Shown here in pieces: positions 36,861 to 49,500 of a stretch of 64,000 nucleotides of DNA (position 1 is the first letter of the stretch; each line of letters starts with the position of its first letter). The stretch covers positions 352,852 to 416,851 of the forward strand of contig PTEX01000137.1 of assembly GCA_003342815.1 (NCBI GenBank), read 5' to 3'. The notes under the pieces were generated by a model. The model searched no databases and was not told the origin of the DNA. It was given only the letters and a program-made list of their open reading frames with translations. Made by a program: the position numbers and the translations under genes. This DNA comes from Eudromia elegans. Taxonomy: Eukaryota > Chordata > Aves > Tinamiformes > Tinamidae.

Positions 36861-39800
36861 CATACAGATTCTCCTCTGAGAGTCCTGATTACAGCCGGGC
36901 ATCTGAGGGAGCTGTGGAAGGAAACAAGCGGGCAGGAGAGCTTTCATAGCCTCTTCCTTTGAGTATGCCGGGAATATATTAGCTGGGAACCGTGATCCGT
37001 GTTACCTTAGAGCTGCAATTGCAGGGAAAATCCAGCTTCCCTGCTGCTGCCTGCAGGGGAGGATTTCTAGTGGAGAAGGAGTTAAAAGAGTGGCTGAGCT
37101 GTCTGCAGCAGACTTCACAACAAAACGGACGGTATCTGTGCCACGTCTCTCGCACACCCCATTGCTGGTGACTAACTTCCATTTCTCCGTGCTTAAATTG
37201 CCATGCGTAGCATCTGATCACTTTCTGAGTGCATATTTTGTAGCAATTTATATCGCCATGAGACTGATTCAGTGCAACTTGCTGAAAGGCTGTATTTGCA
37301 TTTCATTCACCGAATGGGCAGTAATAGTGAAAAGCGGGTCAGTTCCTTTCTTGGAGTGAAACAGCCGAAACAAATTGATCACCGAAACCTTAACCATAGG
37401 CAGTAGTGTTGGGAGTGAGTGGGGCAGAGGAAGGGAGATAGGTGGGAGTGTGTGGAGCTGACAGATAGCCTGGGAAGCGTCCTTTAAAAGGCCAGCTGAA
37501 GCAACCTGGGAGCCCAAAAGCCAACAACAGATGAATTAAAATGTGACTCGGGGAGAAAGTCCAGAGCTTTTTGGCAAAATGCTGCCTAAAACCAGGCTTG
37601 AAATCGCAAGCAAAGCAACCGCCTTCTAGTGTGTAATTCCTACTCTGCTAAAGGACCCACAAACCCCGAGTTTCTGAAAACTGCTCTCATTTGCATCTGA
37701 GAGCCATTAGCCTCCAGACCCAATTAGCCCATCAAGGGCTTGGGTTAGTGACCGTGCGCAGCTCCATCCCGCCGGAGCGTTTTCCCACATCGCTGCTTCC
37801 TGAGCCACGTGGCTGGAGTGCCGGGCACCTCTCCTGCCCCTCTGCACCCCGCGACACCACCCCTTGTTCTGCTAGCGAGGAGAGCAGAGCAGCCAGAGGC
37901 GGTGGAAGAGGTGGTGCTAAAGCACCAGCAGGTAACTGAGGCACTTCCACCGTTAGGAAGACAACCTGCGACGAGGAAGAGAAGGCTGCTCCTTGAATCA
38001 TTTGTAGTAGCTTGAGAACTCCTTGGTTTCCCCCTTTCCTTTTTTTGGGGGGGGAGGAGGGACCATGTTTGGAATTCTGAATGTCCTTAATTTATATTTC
38101 TTACTGTTTTGGAATGAAGAGTTCCAGAATAATGAAGCACAGGAGAAAAAGAGAAGTTCAATATGTTTTAACTAGATTTGAATTAGAATTCTTATTAAGA
38201 ATTTTTATAATAGTTTTATGGAAAATAAAACTACCTGAAGTGTGACATCAGGAAGAGTTCCCCCAAAATTCCCTAAAACTGAGCAGCGTTTTGAATCAAT
38301 GAAAGTTAAGGTCCAACAGAATAAGATCTTCACTTTTCTGTCACAAACTGGCTCGATTTCAGCCTTTTTTTTACACTTTGTCTATTCACCATCCAATATA
38401 ACTTCTCTCCCCTGGGTGGCGGTTCCAGCATTGCTGCAGAAACCATCACATTGCACGTTGTGTAATAAACGTACAACACAACAGGTTATATTTAACAAGG
38501 GAAAGAGGAATAGAAAGTGGCACATCTGCGCAATGAATATAATATTGCTTTGACTTGGAATTTCCTGACTTCAGCAGTCCCTCCAAAATCATAATGCATT
38601 AATAGAATTACACCTAATTTTCTGCTTTCTAAAGGAAAATACTTGAAAGTAAAAGTCTTTTCATCTTCCAAGTCCTTCTGGCTCTGTATGTGAGATAGTG
38701 GAAATAACACAGGCCTGGGTAACCACAGCAAACAAGTGGGGTGGGAATTCTGTAGCTGTGGGGCTGGTACAAAGATAGAGCAGCAGTGAAGGAACAGTCT
38801 GGAATTTGAATTTAATAGGTGGATTTTTTTCCCTTAAACCCCATTCATCTCTATGGGTGAAAATAAAATCACTTGTAGGCAGAACTGGCAGTGACCTATA
38901 ATTAAGGATGTCTGACATTTCCATTATAAGAGGCAGTTTTGGTTGACTATAAGTGCAGGTTTTGGTTTAAATTTTAACTATATAGACTTTTTTTTTTTAT
39001 GGATATCTCTTGGCATCTCACTTTCTAGGAAGAGATAAGTTAGAGAAAGAGAAGTTCATCAAATTGTTCATCTATTTCCATAAAGGCATTAAGCAAAAAC
39101 ACATAATTTTGACCAAATAAAGAGACTCTAATCTTCTTGCTTAAAATTTGGCAAGGAAGCCTTCCTCTTTTCAGGATATTTTTTCTAATTTCTGCAAAAA
39201 GTCTCAGGTGATGCATAGTAGAAATTTGTTAAAATTTAGCACAAGGGCGTATAAAAAAAATTCCATTTACTTCAAATATTCTGTAAAGTCCTGTATCTCC
39301 CAAGCAGGGGCAGATTTAGCAGCCTTTTGCTTACTACTTTTAATTACTACTATTTTACCAGAATGTCACTAGTGGATTGATTCACCAGGAAAATGCCAAA
39401 AGGCAGCAGAAATATATATATATTTAACTTCCCAGAAATTTTAACTTCAGTAGGGCTTAGCTGGTGGAATGTCTCAAGTTATTTTACCTTCCAGTTTTAT
39501 CAGTAAGACTCCCTAATATAGGCAAGATTTCAGTGCTGTAGATTTTTATTCCTCTTACAAGGAATAAAGTGAATTCTGCTTTTAGTGTCACTGTAGGAAA
39601 CACAAAATGACTCCCTGACTTCTTCCTGGGTGACTTTCTAGGAGGCCTTATCGAATGCTCTTTGGGTCCTGACATTTTTAATCATATCAGTCAAAATACA
39701 TACGATGTGTAAACATGAAAGAAATTTGGGATCTTGATCACTGGAGATCAATCAACATTCTCTGTATAATATTTCAGATACCCTCCTTCTGTTAGTTTTC

Positions 39801-42800
39801 CTGTCATCAGTCAACTCATCTAGGGAAATGAAAGGTGAAATCTGCACTATTATTATTAAAAAAGGGCATCCATATCATTATTTACAGCAGCAGTGACAGC
39901 CTGTTGTTTTCATGGCAGGAGAGGAGATGTGTTTGTTTTCCTTCACAGGATACTCTATGTGTCAATCAGTTAAGGTGCTGGGTTATGACACGACGGTGTT
40001 TTCCCAGGGGAATATTTGAAGCTAAGTTCACAAATCAACAGGTTTTAAAGGAGACAAACTACTTCTGTTCTGCAAGTAGCATTTAGGTCTGAGTATAGAT
40101 ACACCAAAAACCAAAGGGCCTGACTGACAGCCAAAATAAATCCCTATGGAGACTCCCAGAGATTTGGGGGATCCTGGATCTGGATGTATCTGTCTCCTTC
40201 CTCTTAGCCGCGGGCTTTGGGCGGGCCCGGGAGCACTCCTGCAGTGAGCTGCAGTGCAGGATGAGTGCGGACAGACGCGTTCGTGTGGCTCCACGGGACC
40301 TAGACACTGCCTGGGAATATGCACACAACTCCCTGCACTGCTGGCAGCCGTGGGCACGAGCAGGGACATCGCAGAGCTCCGAACCGCTTTGAAGACGATG
40401 CTAAGGTCAATGACGATGGATGTTCAGGTGATTTACAGTGTGCTGAAATCTTCCCTCATGTACAAGACACAGAAGAACTAACAACGAGAACGGGGCCATT
40501 TTTGATGTGCGGCTTTAATCAGATTTCTTCATATTGGTTTGACCTTAAAATCAGCCAAGAGGTTCTCTTTGCAGAGTAGGGGTATAATAGTGATTTTCAG
40601 TGATTAAAAATGACAACATATACAGTGCTTACAAGTTATAGAAGCTTTTGAAGGTTTTGTTTACTTCTTATTTGATAGCTGCCTACTGTATATCCTAATA
40701 CGTAGCTTAAGGGGGAAAAAGAAGAAAAAGCAAAAGCTGTGTTGGCATTATTTTTTCCATCTGCTCCATAACCTCTGATATTAGGTTTTAAAAAGCTTCA
40801 AGTGGCTTAAACAGGTCATAGTCAAAACAATAAGGTTGCTTTTGCTTGTCATGCTTTCTTCAAATCAGATGTTTTAATGATATATTTTTAGTTTGTTCTC
40901 TAATTAGAAAACAGGTTCACAATGTGGTATCTATCTCTTCCATTTGAATCAATAAACAGAGAAGTCATGAGAAAGGGACCTCTTCCCTTCAGGGAGTCTT
41001 TTCTGGCGAATGTTGACTCAGGTTGGAAGCGCTCGTTCTTGCCTGCTTTCCTCTCTGCCCGCTGCACGTCTTTTCTCTTTCACTTCCCACCTCTTGTTTC
41101 CCAAGGTAACGTGCATTGCCTTGCATATACCACATAGGTGTTTTCCCGTCATATTTACCTGCTGCGTCATGAATGCATTACATTTGCCATTCTGCATTGT
41201 GAAAGCAATGTAAAATTGAAGTAAATTACTGAAAAGTCTCCCTTTTTTTTTGTTTGCTCTGTGATTTAGACAGTAAAGTCCATTTTTATAACTTCTCTTT
41301 TACAGTGTACTAAGGCTGATCCCTGCAAAGACTGGACATATAGATTTGACTGGTTAACTGCCTGTGGAAAGACTTTATAGATCTGAGGCCTTGATTAGTT
41401 TCTTCCCTGCTGAAAACACCGCTGTAAATTTGAATAGGGAAACAGAAAAGTCCCTTACAACTTTTAGGGAAGCTTTTAAAACAATAATTTGAGGACATAG
41501 CATTTATAGTGAATTGCATCAGAGTCCAGATTATACTGAAAACAAAAAAAGAGCCAATATCTGCAATACTTTTTCTGTGTTCAGGCTTGCTGCTGGGCAC
41601 CAGCAGATTCAGGAGCTACATGTAAGGATTTAGGAGCTACATGTAAGGGGGCACATCCTCAGGAACCGCAGTGTAACCCAGTGCTGCGGGGTCCCCAGAG
41701 CCGCAATTCCTACCCGTGCAATCAGGGGTGCAGGATACAGGGTGTCCTCGCAGATGCTAGAGAGCACATCTTGCCCACTGCTCCTATGTGTGAGCTCAGA
41801 CGGTTTCCGCTGTGATCTAGAAATAACTGTTAGTAAAAATAAACACCATAAAAGGGTGAAATGGAGGTTTTCAAATTTTAGAGACATTATCTCGCGTCAA
41901 ATCCCCTCACAAGGCCTACATTAAAATAATGATCACGGACCAAATATAGAACACTTGAACTGTCCTTTTCAAGGTCAGATGTGGTATGTTATGTAATGCC
42001 ATTTTAGGATGATTGCTGGAGCTTGGACTAACAGGAGAATGAGTGTATTTATTTTAGATATTGTTCCAAAGAGCAAACGTCATAGAAAATTGTTATAAAA
42101 CTCAATGCCTTGAGCAAAAATTTCTAGCAAGCAGAAATTCTGCACAGGCTTCCCTGTGCTCCAGCTGAAATCCCCAGCAAGGTACAATGCAGCCAGAGGG
42201 CCCAGAGATTACAATAAAACGAGAGCCCAAATACATGTCCCTACACCAGGACACTCTATAGAGATACACAGGCTTTAAACTCCTAAAAGTTTATTCCTCC
42301 AGGCACAACACATTTCTAAGTTGAATGCACCCTCGTAGAAATTTTCTCCATGTGCCTTTCAAACGCCTATTAAATAAAAACCATCCAAGCAAGTTGTTGG
42401 TACGTATGTGCAACAGGCTTCCCAGAAATTCTTTGTAAATCGAACATCCGAGTTCCCCAGTGTTTGCAGGGAGGAAATCTGCTGAGTTCAGAGTGCTGTA
42501 ATCAAATCCACATTACCAAGTCACAAATAAAGAATCAAAGGACAATCACTGCCCGTTTCTTGTGTTGCACATGCATTAATCAGAACACATTTTCTTCCCC
42601 GCTTTAGATCCGTTTTCGGTGTGACCGGCACGCCTGGTGCCCCAGCGGGTCTGGCATCTCATCGCCCTGCTTCACTGCAGCCAAAGTTGGGATGATCACG
42701 CTGTGGTTGTGACAGTGATTCCAGGCAGAAGGGTTAAAGGGATGCAGTTCTGCACAGGGCAATGGGGAGGCAGATATTCTGGGAGGAAGACCCGGTTCAT

Positions 42801-43080
42801 CTACATAAGCATCTAGAAATGCGCTACTGTCACCATGCTCAGCACACTCTGGGAGTATTACTTCTCTTTGGAATTTGTTTTCGCTCTGAAGAAATTGTTC
42901 TTCCTTTTCTGGCACACGTTAGCAAGGGCACAAATAGGGACCAGATTATCTCTGGCCTCTCTGCAGGGAAGTAAGAGCAGGTAAGGACACAGGGTGCTCT
43001 GCTGCACTGCCTCAGGCACAACCTGCACAGGAACACATGGAGCCCTGTATGAAACGTGACCCTTAGCAACTTAGCAATTT
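36861..43080. other. non-coding sequence
   Basis: No gene or interspersed repeat was recognised. A modest GC-rich patch at 37750-37960, a CG patch near 40200-40310, and a run of G at 38046-38054 are the only local features besides the short direct repeat at 41611-41649. Confidence 0.5.
41611..41649. repeat. 21-base direct tandem repeat (2 copies)
   Basis: AGGAGCTACATGTAAGG occurs at 41611 and again 21 bases later, with an intervening GATTT-type spacer. It is a local duplication. Confidence 0.8.
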
Positions 43081-43565
43081 TTTTTGTTCTTTTTCTTTTT
43101 CTTTTTCTTTTTCTTTTTCTTTTCCCTCTCCTCTCCTCTCCTCTCCTCTCCTCTCCTCTCCTCTCCTCTCCTCTCCTCTCCTCNNNNNNNNNNNNNNNNN
43201 NNNNNNNNNNNNNNNNNNNNNNNNNNNNNNNNNNNNNNNNNNNNNNNNNNNNNNNNNNNNNNNNNNNNNNNNNNNNNNNNNNNNNNNNNNNNNNNNNNNN
43301 NNNNNNNNNNNNNNNNNNNNNNNNNNNNNNNNNNNNNNNNNNNNNNNNNNNNNNNNNNNNNNNNNNNNNNNNNNNNNNNNNNNNNNNNNNNNNNNNNNNN
43401 NNNNNNNNNNNNNNNNNNNNNNNNNNNNNNNNNNNNNNNNNNNNNNNNNNNNNNNNNNNNNNNNNNNNNNNNNNNNNNNNNNNNNNNNNNNNNNNNNNTC
43501 CCTTCCCCTTCCCTTCCCTTCCCTTCCCTTCCCTTCCCTTCCCTTCCCTTCCCTTCCTCTTCCCT
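43081..43565. repeat. compound polypyrimidine satellite (CTTTTT)n-(CTCTC)n-gap-(CCCTT)n
   Basis: The plus strand is almost pure pyrimidine from 43081 to 43183 and from 43499 to 43565. The left side goes from CTTTTT hexamers to CTCTC pentamers, and the right side is CCCTT pentamers. The unit changes across the gap, so the missing part must hold at least one unit transition. Such mirror-like polypurine/polypyrimidine tracts can form triplex (H-DNA) and stall sequencing, which explains the gap. Confidence 0.95.
43184..43498. other. assembly gap (315 N)
   Basis: Unsequenced bases lie within the polypyrimidine array. The true length is uncertain. Confidence 0.99.
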
Positions 43566-44704
43566 TTTCCTGGAGGGACTGACAGAGCAACAAAAACCTT
43601 GCAGGAGCAGCAGGAAAGCAGTTATTTGCATTTCCCAAAGGAGTAGGGCTTGCAAAGTTTCTGTTTGATGCACCCTTTACCTTCACCCCTGGAAGTCACT
43701 GTGCAAGGTAGGATAAACAGCCCTTGCCAGGGCTATTTAAGGGAACCCCAGCTTGCCCCTGGGAGAGGTCTCAGCAGGGTGTGGGTCCCATCAGTGAGCT
43801 AGGAAGGAGCCCGTGACTTGAGGCTCTGTAGGACTGAAAGGCTGTTGAGGGGTGAGGAACAGACAGGGGTGGCAGGTAGTTTGATTGCAGCAGACGCTGG
43901 GCACCTACCGGCTGTTTTCTCCATATACTGTGTGTCTAGACCCAGCTAATGGGGCCTTTCTGCACCCTGCAGCAGAGTGAACCAGGTGGGCTCAGAGATT
44001 TCTGACTTGGCGTTAGAGGGCTGGTGTGTCCGTACAGACCAAAGAACTTGTTCAGAAAAACTGGTGTGGGTGTTCAAACCCAGTTAGTTCTGCAAATGTG
44101 TTGCATTACTACGGTATTTCTAGACTTGTGATTAAATCTTTCTTTAGCACCGATAGCTTTTCTCTTTTTTTAACAGTTATCCTCTGATTTAAAGAAACCA
44201 ACCCTATCTCCTCTGGCTTTTTAGTCTTGTAAGAGAGTCTACTCATAATATACCCTGCTTAACCCTGTGGTCTTCAGCTACATCTGCCCCAGTTTGACTT
44301 TTTCTCCTCTAAACTTGAATTATTGAAAGAATTTCAGGTGAGATTTCAGCAACATTTTGTGCAATGGCCCTAATCCATCCTGTGCTCAGCTGCCACTTCT
44401 CTTATCGGATCGTGGGATCGTGTTTGCCTTTCTTCACGGCCACATTGCCTGGTAGGCCGTGGTAATTCTGGAACAACCCAGCACAGGCATGTTTTTCCCC
44501 CTCCTCTTCTGTTTCCATTTCATTCCTGTTAGCTGAAGCTCTGGATCTTGCTCTTTCTACTTTTGAATTCCAGTTCTTTGCTATTACTTCACTCCTTCCT
44601 TACGATTCTTTCTGAAAAAAGAAAACAAAAAAGCTCTGTTGATGATGCAACCTCACCCTCGGTCTATTTTCTATTCATCTAGTTTTAGGGCATTTTATTA
44701 CAGT
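43566..44704. other. non-coding sequence
   Basis: No gene recognised. A TATTTAAG box lies near 43733-43740 in moderately GC-rich sequence, but there is no supporting CpG cluster or open frame. This could be a decayed promoter or LTR, or chance. Confidence 0.4.
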
Positions 44705-44902
44705 ATCACAGAATGGCCGAGGTTGGAGGGCACCTCTGGAGATGATCTGGTGCAACCCACCCCCTTGCTCAAGCACAGTCACCTACAGCAGGTGACCCAG
44801 CGCCACGGCCAGATGGCTTCCAAATATCTCCAGGAGTGGAGACTCTCAAACCTCTCAGGCCAGCTCTTCTAGCGCTTGGTCACCCTCACAGTAAAAAGCT
44901 TT
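44705..44902 (-). mobile_element. CR1 LINE 3' fragment (older subfamily)
   Basis: The plus strand shows the reverse complement of a CR1 3' end: CACAGAATGGC, then GAGGTTGGAGGGCACCTCTGG, then the CCCCCTTGCTCAAGCA segment, ending at GGTCACCCTCACAGTAAA. About 200 bases survive, with many differences from the other two copies, so it is an older insertion. Confidence 0.9.
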
Positions 44903-46100
44903 TTTTTTTTTAAATTTATGTCAAGTGATAATAGAAACATCTAAACAGGAGTGACCGATTGCCATGCTGTTCTCTTGAGTGTGTCACTTCAGATCACGTC
45001 AGACATGCTTGCACGTTCCAGAAGTGCTCATCGGCTCTGGAAAGGGAGCACTTAGGAAGCCTACAGTGTTTACTAGAGCCTGAGTCCATGGCTTGCAGGG
45101 AATCACTGTAGTTTTTTCATGTAAATAACCTTGTGTTCCAGTGCACAGTGCTCAAAAGCACTGTTTCATAATATCCGTAATTATGTGCCTTGCTATAAAC
45201 TTTGTTTGCTTAATAATATCAGCAGAACATTAGTTCTTAGACCAAATAAATGTAAATGCACAGACCTCTGAGCCTAAGTTATCAGATTTTGCAACTGATG
45301 GTAGTAAGTGGAGAGAATATAAATTCCCCACCTGTTCCCAAGAAAATAGAAAACACAAAATCACACGTGGAAGATTAGCTATTTTGCTCCACTTATTGGG
45401 CCACTACAAACAGGTCTCCTTGTGGCCATGCAGAAAAAAACAAGTGATACTCGTGTCCCCACAGAAGTGGTTTGGAGGTAGCAGCGGATTTCCTAGTAGC
45501 TGAAATAAAAATAAAGAAGAAAGGCAAATGTCTGAGGATGAGTCAGCCGAGAGGTGAATGCGCTTTCTCATAAGTGGGCTGTTTTGTAGATCACACGGAG
45601 ACTTAGAAACCAAGATAAGGCTGCACAGTCTATACTTGAACTTTGTAGAAATCTTTGACTAATTCCTAGGAGATGACATCTAAAATGTCCCTGTTCTTCT
45701 CCTCCCCATCAGCTCCTGTTTCTTTAGCTTTCTTTTCCATTGCCTTTTCCTTTTTTTTCTTTACTTTCTTCCTCTAATTAAATATAAATAAAAAGGACGG
45801 CACGTTCTGTGCTGTCACTTACAATGTATAACTTCTCAGCAGCTATTCCAGATTTAGTAATCATTTTAATTGACAGTTTGTAATTAAACAAAGATAGCAG
45901 GTTTACGGCTTTCAGCCACGTATCTTCATTTCTTGTCTTACGGTTGTTTTTGCAAGCTTATTAGTGGCCTTTTTTACATGCACACATGTATAAATATTTC
46001 TGCTTTTTATCTGATGAGATTAGCATTATTTAGGTCACATCTTGCATAGGGGCTGTGCTGGTAAAGCAGTATCAGCTAGGGGAGGGATTGTTTTTACTGT
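44903..46100. other. non-coding sequence
   Basis: AT-rich, with no gene or repeat family recognised and only short open frames. Confidence 0.5.
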
Positions 46101-46179
46101 GTTTTTTTTTCCCCCTCTCTTTCTCACGGGGGAAAATGTGCAGCTAAATGTGCAGTTAAACGGGGAAGACGCCTGCCGG

Positions 46180-46530
46180 AACACAGACAGCAGAACCGCG
46201 TGCTTTCATCTTCAGGCAAAGCTCTACGGTTGAAATCACTATTTACGGGCCGAGCGGCGCCCGTGGGGCTCCCGTGCTGCCCGTGGCGGGTGCAAGCTCC
46301 CCCGGGCCCGGCTCTGGCCGCGGTGCCCCGGGGCCGGCCGAGCGCTCCGAGAACGCCCCTCTCATGGGGTGCTGCTTGCTCCCGGGGGGAGCAGTTGTGT
46401 TCCCGCTGGATTCGAGCCTGTCCTGGCGCCTGTGCCCGCTCGCCGCAGGACAGCGCGTGCCGCGGGGCGGCATCTGTCCAGGAGCAGCTCCGTGGGGAAT
46501 GGCAAGCACCAAGCACTAATGCAGTCCCCC
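46180..46530. promoter_or_regulatory. GC/CpG-rich block
   Basis: CG dinucleotides are dense (GGGCCGAGCGGCGCCCG, CCGGGGCCGGCCGAGCG) in an AT-rich background. Open frames of 81-222 codons cover it on both strands, as expected where stop codons are rare. It may be a small CpG island or an exonic remnant. No protein family is recognised. Confidence 0.3.
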
Positions 46531-49500
46531 GCAGCAAGTACGTGACAAATGCTTTGGGTACCTCATACCATATCTCTAAGGGCAGTGCTGTTATTTTTAT
46601 AACACATTTAGAAAATCGGTGATAACTAAAACTCGGCTGAAACTCTCCCTTTCTGCTGGCTCTGTCAAACGAAGCGAGCTGGCCGTCTGCGGAGAGGCCT
46701 CTCCTCTGCTTAGCATCTTCCAGCAGCATAGGTGGCATTTCCATCGCGAGGTGACCCAGGCTCCTCCCCAGGGTGGCCCAAACCTCCTGCACCGTTCTTG
46801 CTTTTGGAAAGTCATATCAAAAACCACCCATAGCTCCTAAAGTAATATCTGCAGAAGATGATGCAGTGAAACAGGAAGATTTACTCCATCTTGAGTCCTC
46901 GTCATACCCAGCTTGGCAGCCCTGGCTGGTGTTAGTGTTACTGAAGAGTGGGGAAAGTTAGTTTACACTATTCCTATAATGATCTCACTGCAAACTACCT
47001 ATTTTGTCTGTGCTTATTAACTTCTAGCATCGGGATTGCTCATTGGGAATTTGTTGTAAAGTAAAAGCCTAAATGAAAACTACTTCCCAGACCAGCAAGA
47101 AATACTCAAACACTTCAGGCATTCAGTCTGTGATTCAGAGATTTATTTATAAAACTGTTGATTTTGGGACACTAAACCATTGCATTTAAACTGCAGAAGT
47201 GAGTCATATTTGTGGGAGGTAATTACTACCAGAAAGTACAACCAACTTTTGTAGGTTTCTCTGTAAAATGTCCACTTGTAATCTGCAACTACTAAAAATA
47301 ACGTGCTTTGTTAGATTCCAGCATAAGTTATCTTTACCGAGTTATGTGGCTTTATACACACATTCTGTGTTCCTGACATATGATAAAATAAGTGACTCAT
47401 GTGCCTGAGAATGCTTTTGGGTGTTTTATGTGGACAGTCCTGACCAGGTGATTTATTCAGCTCATATGAACTTCAAGGAGAACCAGAGACTCTATGGTAG
47501 CTACTAGAGCGAAGCCATTTAAGCTGGGAGGAAGGATTACAGCTTGCATTTACATAGCTGGTGTTTACTAGTCACGAAGCTCTATGGATTTCTCATATCA
47601 GGCAAATTCTGTCTCGGCTAAAAGACAATAATCTACTCAAGGCATTCTCTTCTCTGTAGTTAATAGGTCTAGGGAGCCAAGGGAATTCCAGATGTCCAAC
47701 ACCTGCAGAAGTGCTTGCAGGGCTGGAAACCCTGCAACTTTCCTCATTATCCCTCAGTCATGCTTGAGGAATGCACGTTTATTTAAGCAGTGGTCACATA
47801 GCAGCACTTCCTACCAACAGATGAGTCAGATGCGATGCCACCTATCCCAAGGGTGCATGCTGCAACTGGGTTCACAAAAACAATGTCATCCATCCTGGCG
47901 TAGCAGGCATGGAACTGTTTTTCCCATGTCAATCAGAGGGAGCTTAAGGTGCACCGTAGACCCCAGTGACCTTTCCTTGCCAGCAGACCAGGAATCATTG
48001 GTAGCAGACCAAAAATGGAACTGCTGTCCAGAGGTTAAGCCACGGGCCTCTGAAGATCTCCTTCCCTTCCAAAATTTGCAGTTATGGAAGAGGCCCTCCT
48101 TGAAAAACAGCAATTATCTCTATTGGTGGATTTGGCTGGAATCAGATTGTTGTCTGGAAGCAGAATCTCTGCCACAGTTCCCTGGGAACCTGACCACAGC
48201 CAGGACCCCTCTTGTTTGCTCTGCTCCTCCGAGGTGAACCTGGCCCCCGCAGGCTGCAGAGCCTCCGGCAGGGGAGAGGGACGACCACCACCAGGAAGCA
48301 AGGGCCTTGCAATTGCCTTCCCACAGCTTTGTAAGGTGACTTTGCCTCTTGAGCAACTCCGCTACATTCTACCAGAAGTTATCTGACAAACAAGTGCTTA
48401 GTTCATTTTTCCTGGCTTTTCTTTCTTTTTCCTAGGAACCGGTTTTAATTACTAGCTGGCTGTGGGTGCGTCTGCTGCTCTTGGCCATACCGTTTAGTTC
48501 CCTTCCTCCTGCGGGCTCTCAGCAGAGGCCTTGTCCTCACCATGGGAGCTCCCACTGCTGATGGGCTGCTCTTCTGGACGAAGAAGAGGAAGAAGAATCC
48601 TCCTCCATGCAGGAAGAGGCTTTGGTCAGTGCCAGGCCATAGCTGGGGCACCTGCACAAAGCAGACGTTAGCCTGTTGTCAGCAAAGGCCACGACCGTCT
48701 TGCCAGCACCGAAGTGGATGTGGGTTTATCTGCATTCAGTTACAGAGGGGAAGGCAGCTTTGAACTGCAGTGTCAGTATTACAGGCTGCTAAACACTACG
48801 GCCGCAAGGTTGAATTGTGTTTTCCGTAGAATTCATTGTACAGGAAAGTAGGGATTATTATCTGACTAATGGCTCACTCATTCTAGTGTCTTCAGCCAAC
48901 AATCAGCTGGTCCCAAAGGTTCAGAGAAGGCATTCAGAGAATAAAACCTGGCAATATTTCTGTAATGACAGATTTTTGGTCAAATTTCTTCCTAATATCA
49001 AGTTTATGTTGACATGAAAGGTTAAGGAAAGATGAGCAGAAGTTGTTTTTTTCTGATGGCCTCTTTGGTGGCTTTAAAAAAGGGAAACAGAAGAAAACGC
49101 TGAGATGACCTTGACCTTAAAAAAACCAAATCACAAGATAGTCATATGTTATGACTATTGTTTCACAGTACAGCCACTACCAAAAGAGGCTAAAGATTTA
49201 GACAGTTTAGAGAGGTAAGCCTAGGTCTTCCTATTTCCACAGACATTTTAAGAGTTTTTTCACTGTTAGTTGGAGGCTCAAGTCTAATGGTGCTCAGCAT
49301 ATAGTTGACAAAGCAGATGATTGATCTCTGTCACCCATTAGAAATCAGTGTATTAAGGATTCAGCAGTCGTGTGCAATTGAATTACACACACTTTCACCA
49401 AGATTAAGCATTTCTTAAATTTCATTCAACATAATATCAAATCAGATTATCTTTGTCAAGTATTTTTAAGCTTCTTGATTTTCCCAGTGCAGTTTGACTG

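Noticed and set aside
43056..43686. Frames of about 200 codons on both strands
   Set aside because: They are made of the polypyrimidine repeat and the N gap.
43720..44000. LTR of an endogenous retrovirus (TATTTAAG box in GC-moderate sequence)
   Set aside because: No paired LTR, primer-binding site or retroviral coding sequence could be seen.
47692..48237. 181-codon plus-strand frame as a gene
   Set aside because: No recognisable domain, no CpG or TATA context and no convincing splice sites. Composition allows it by chance.
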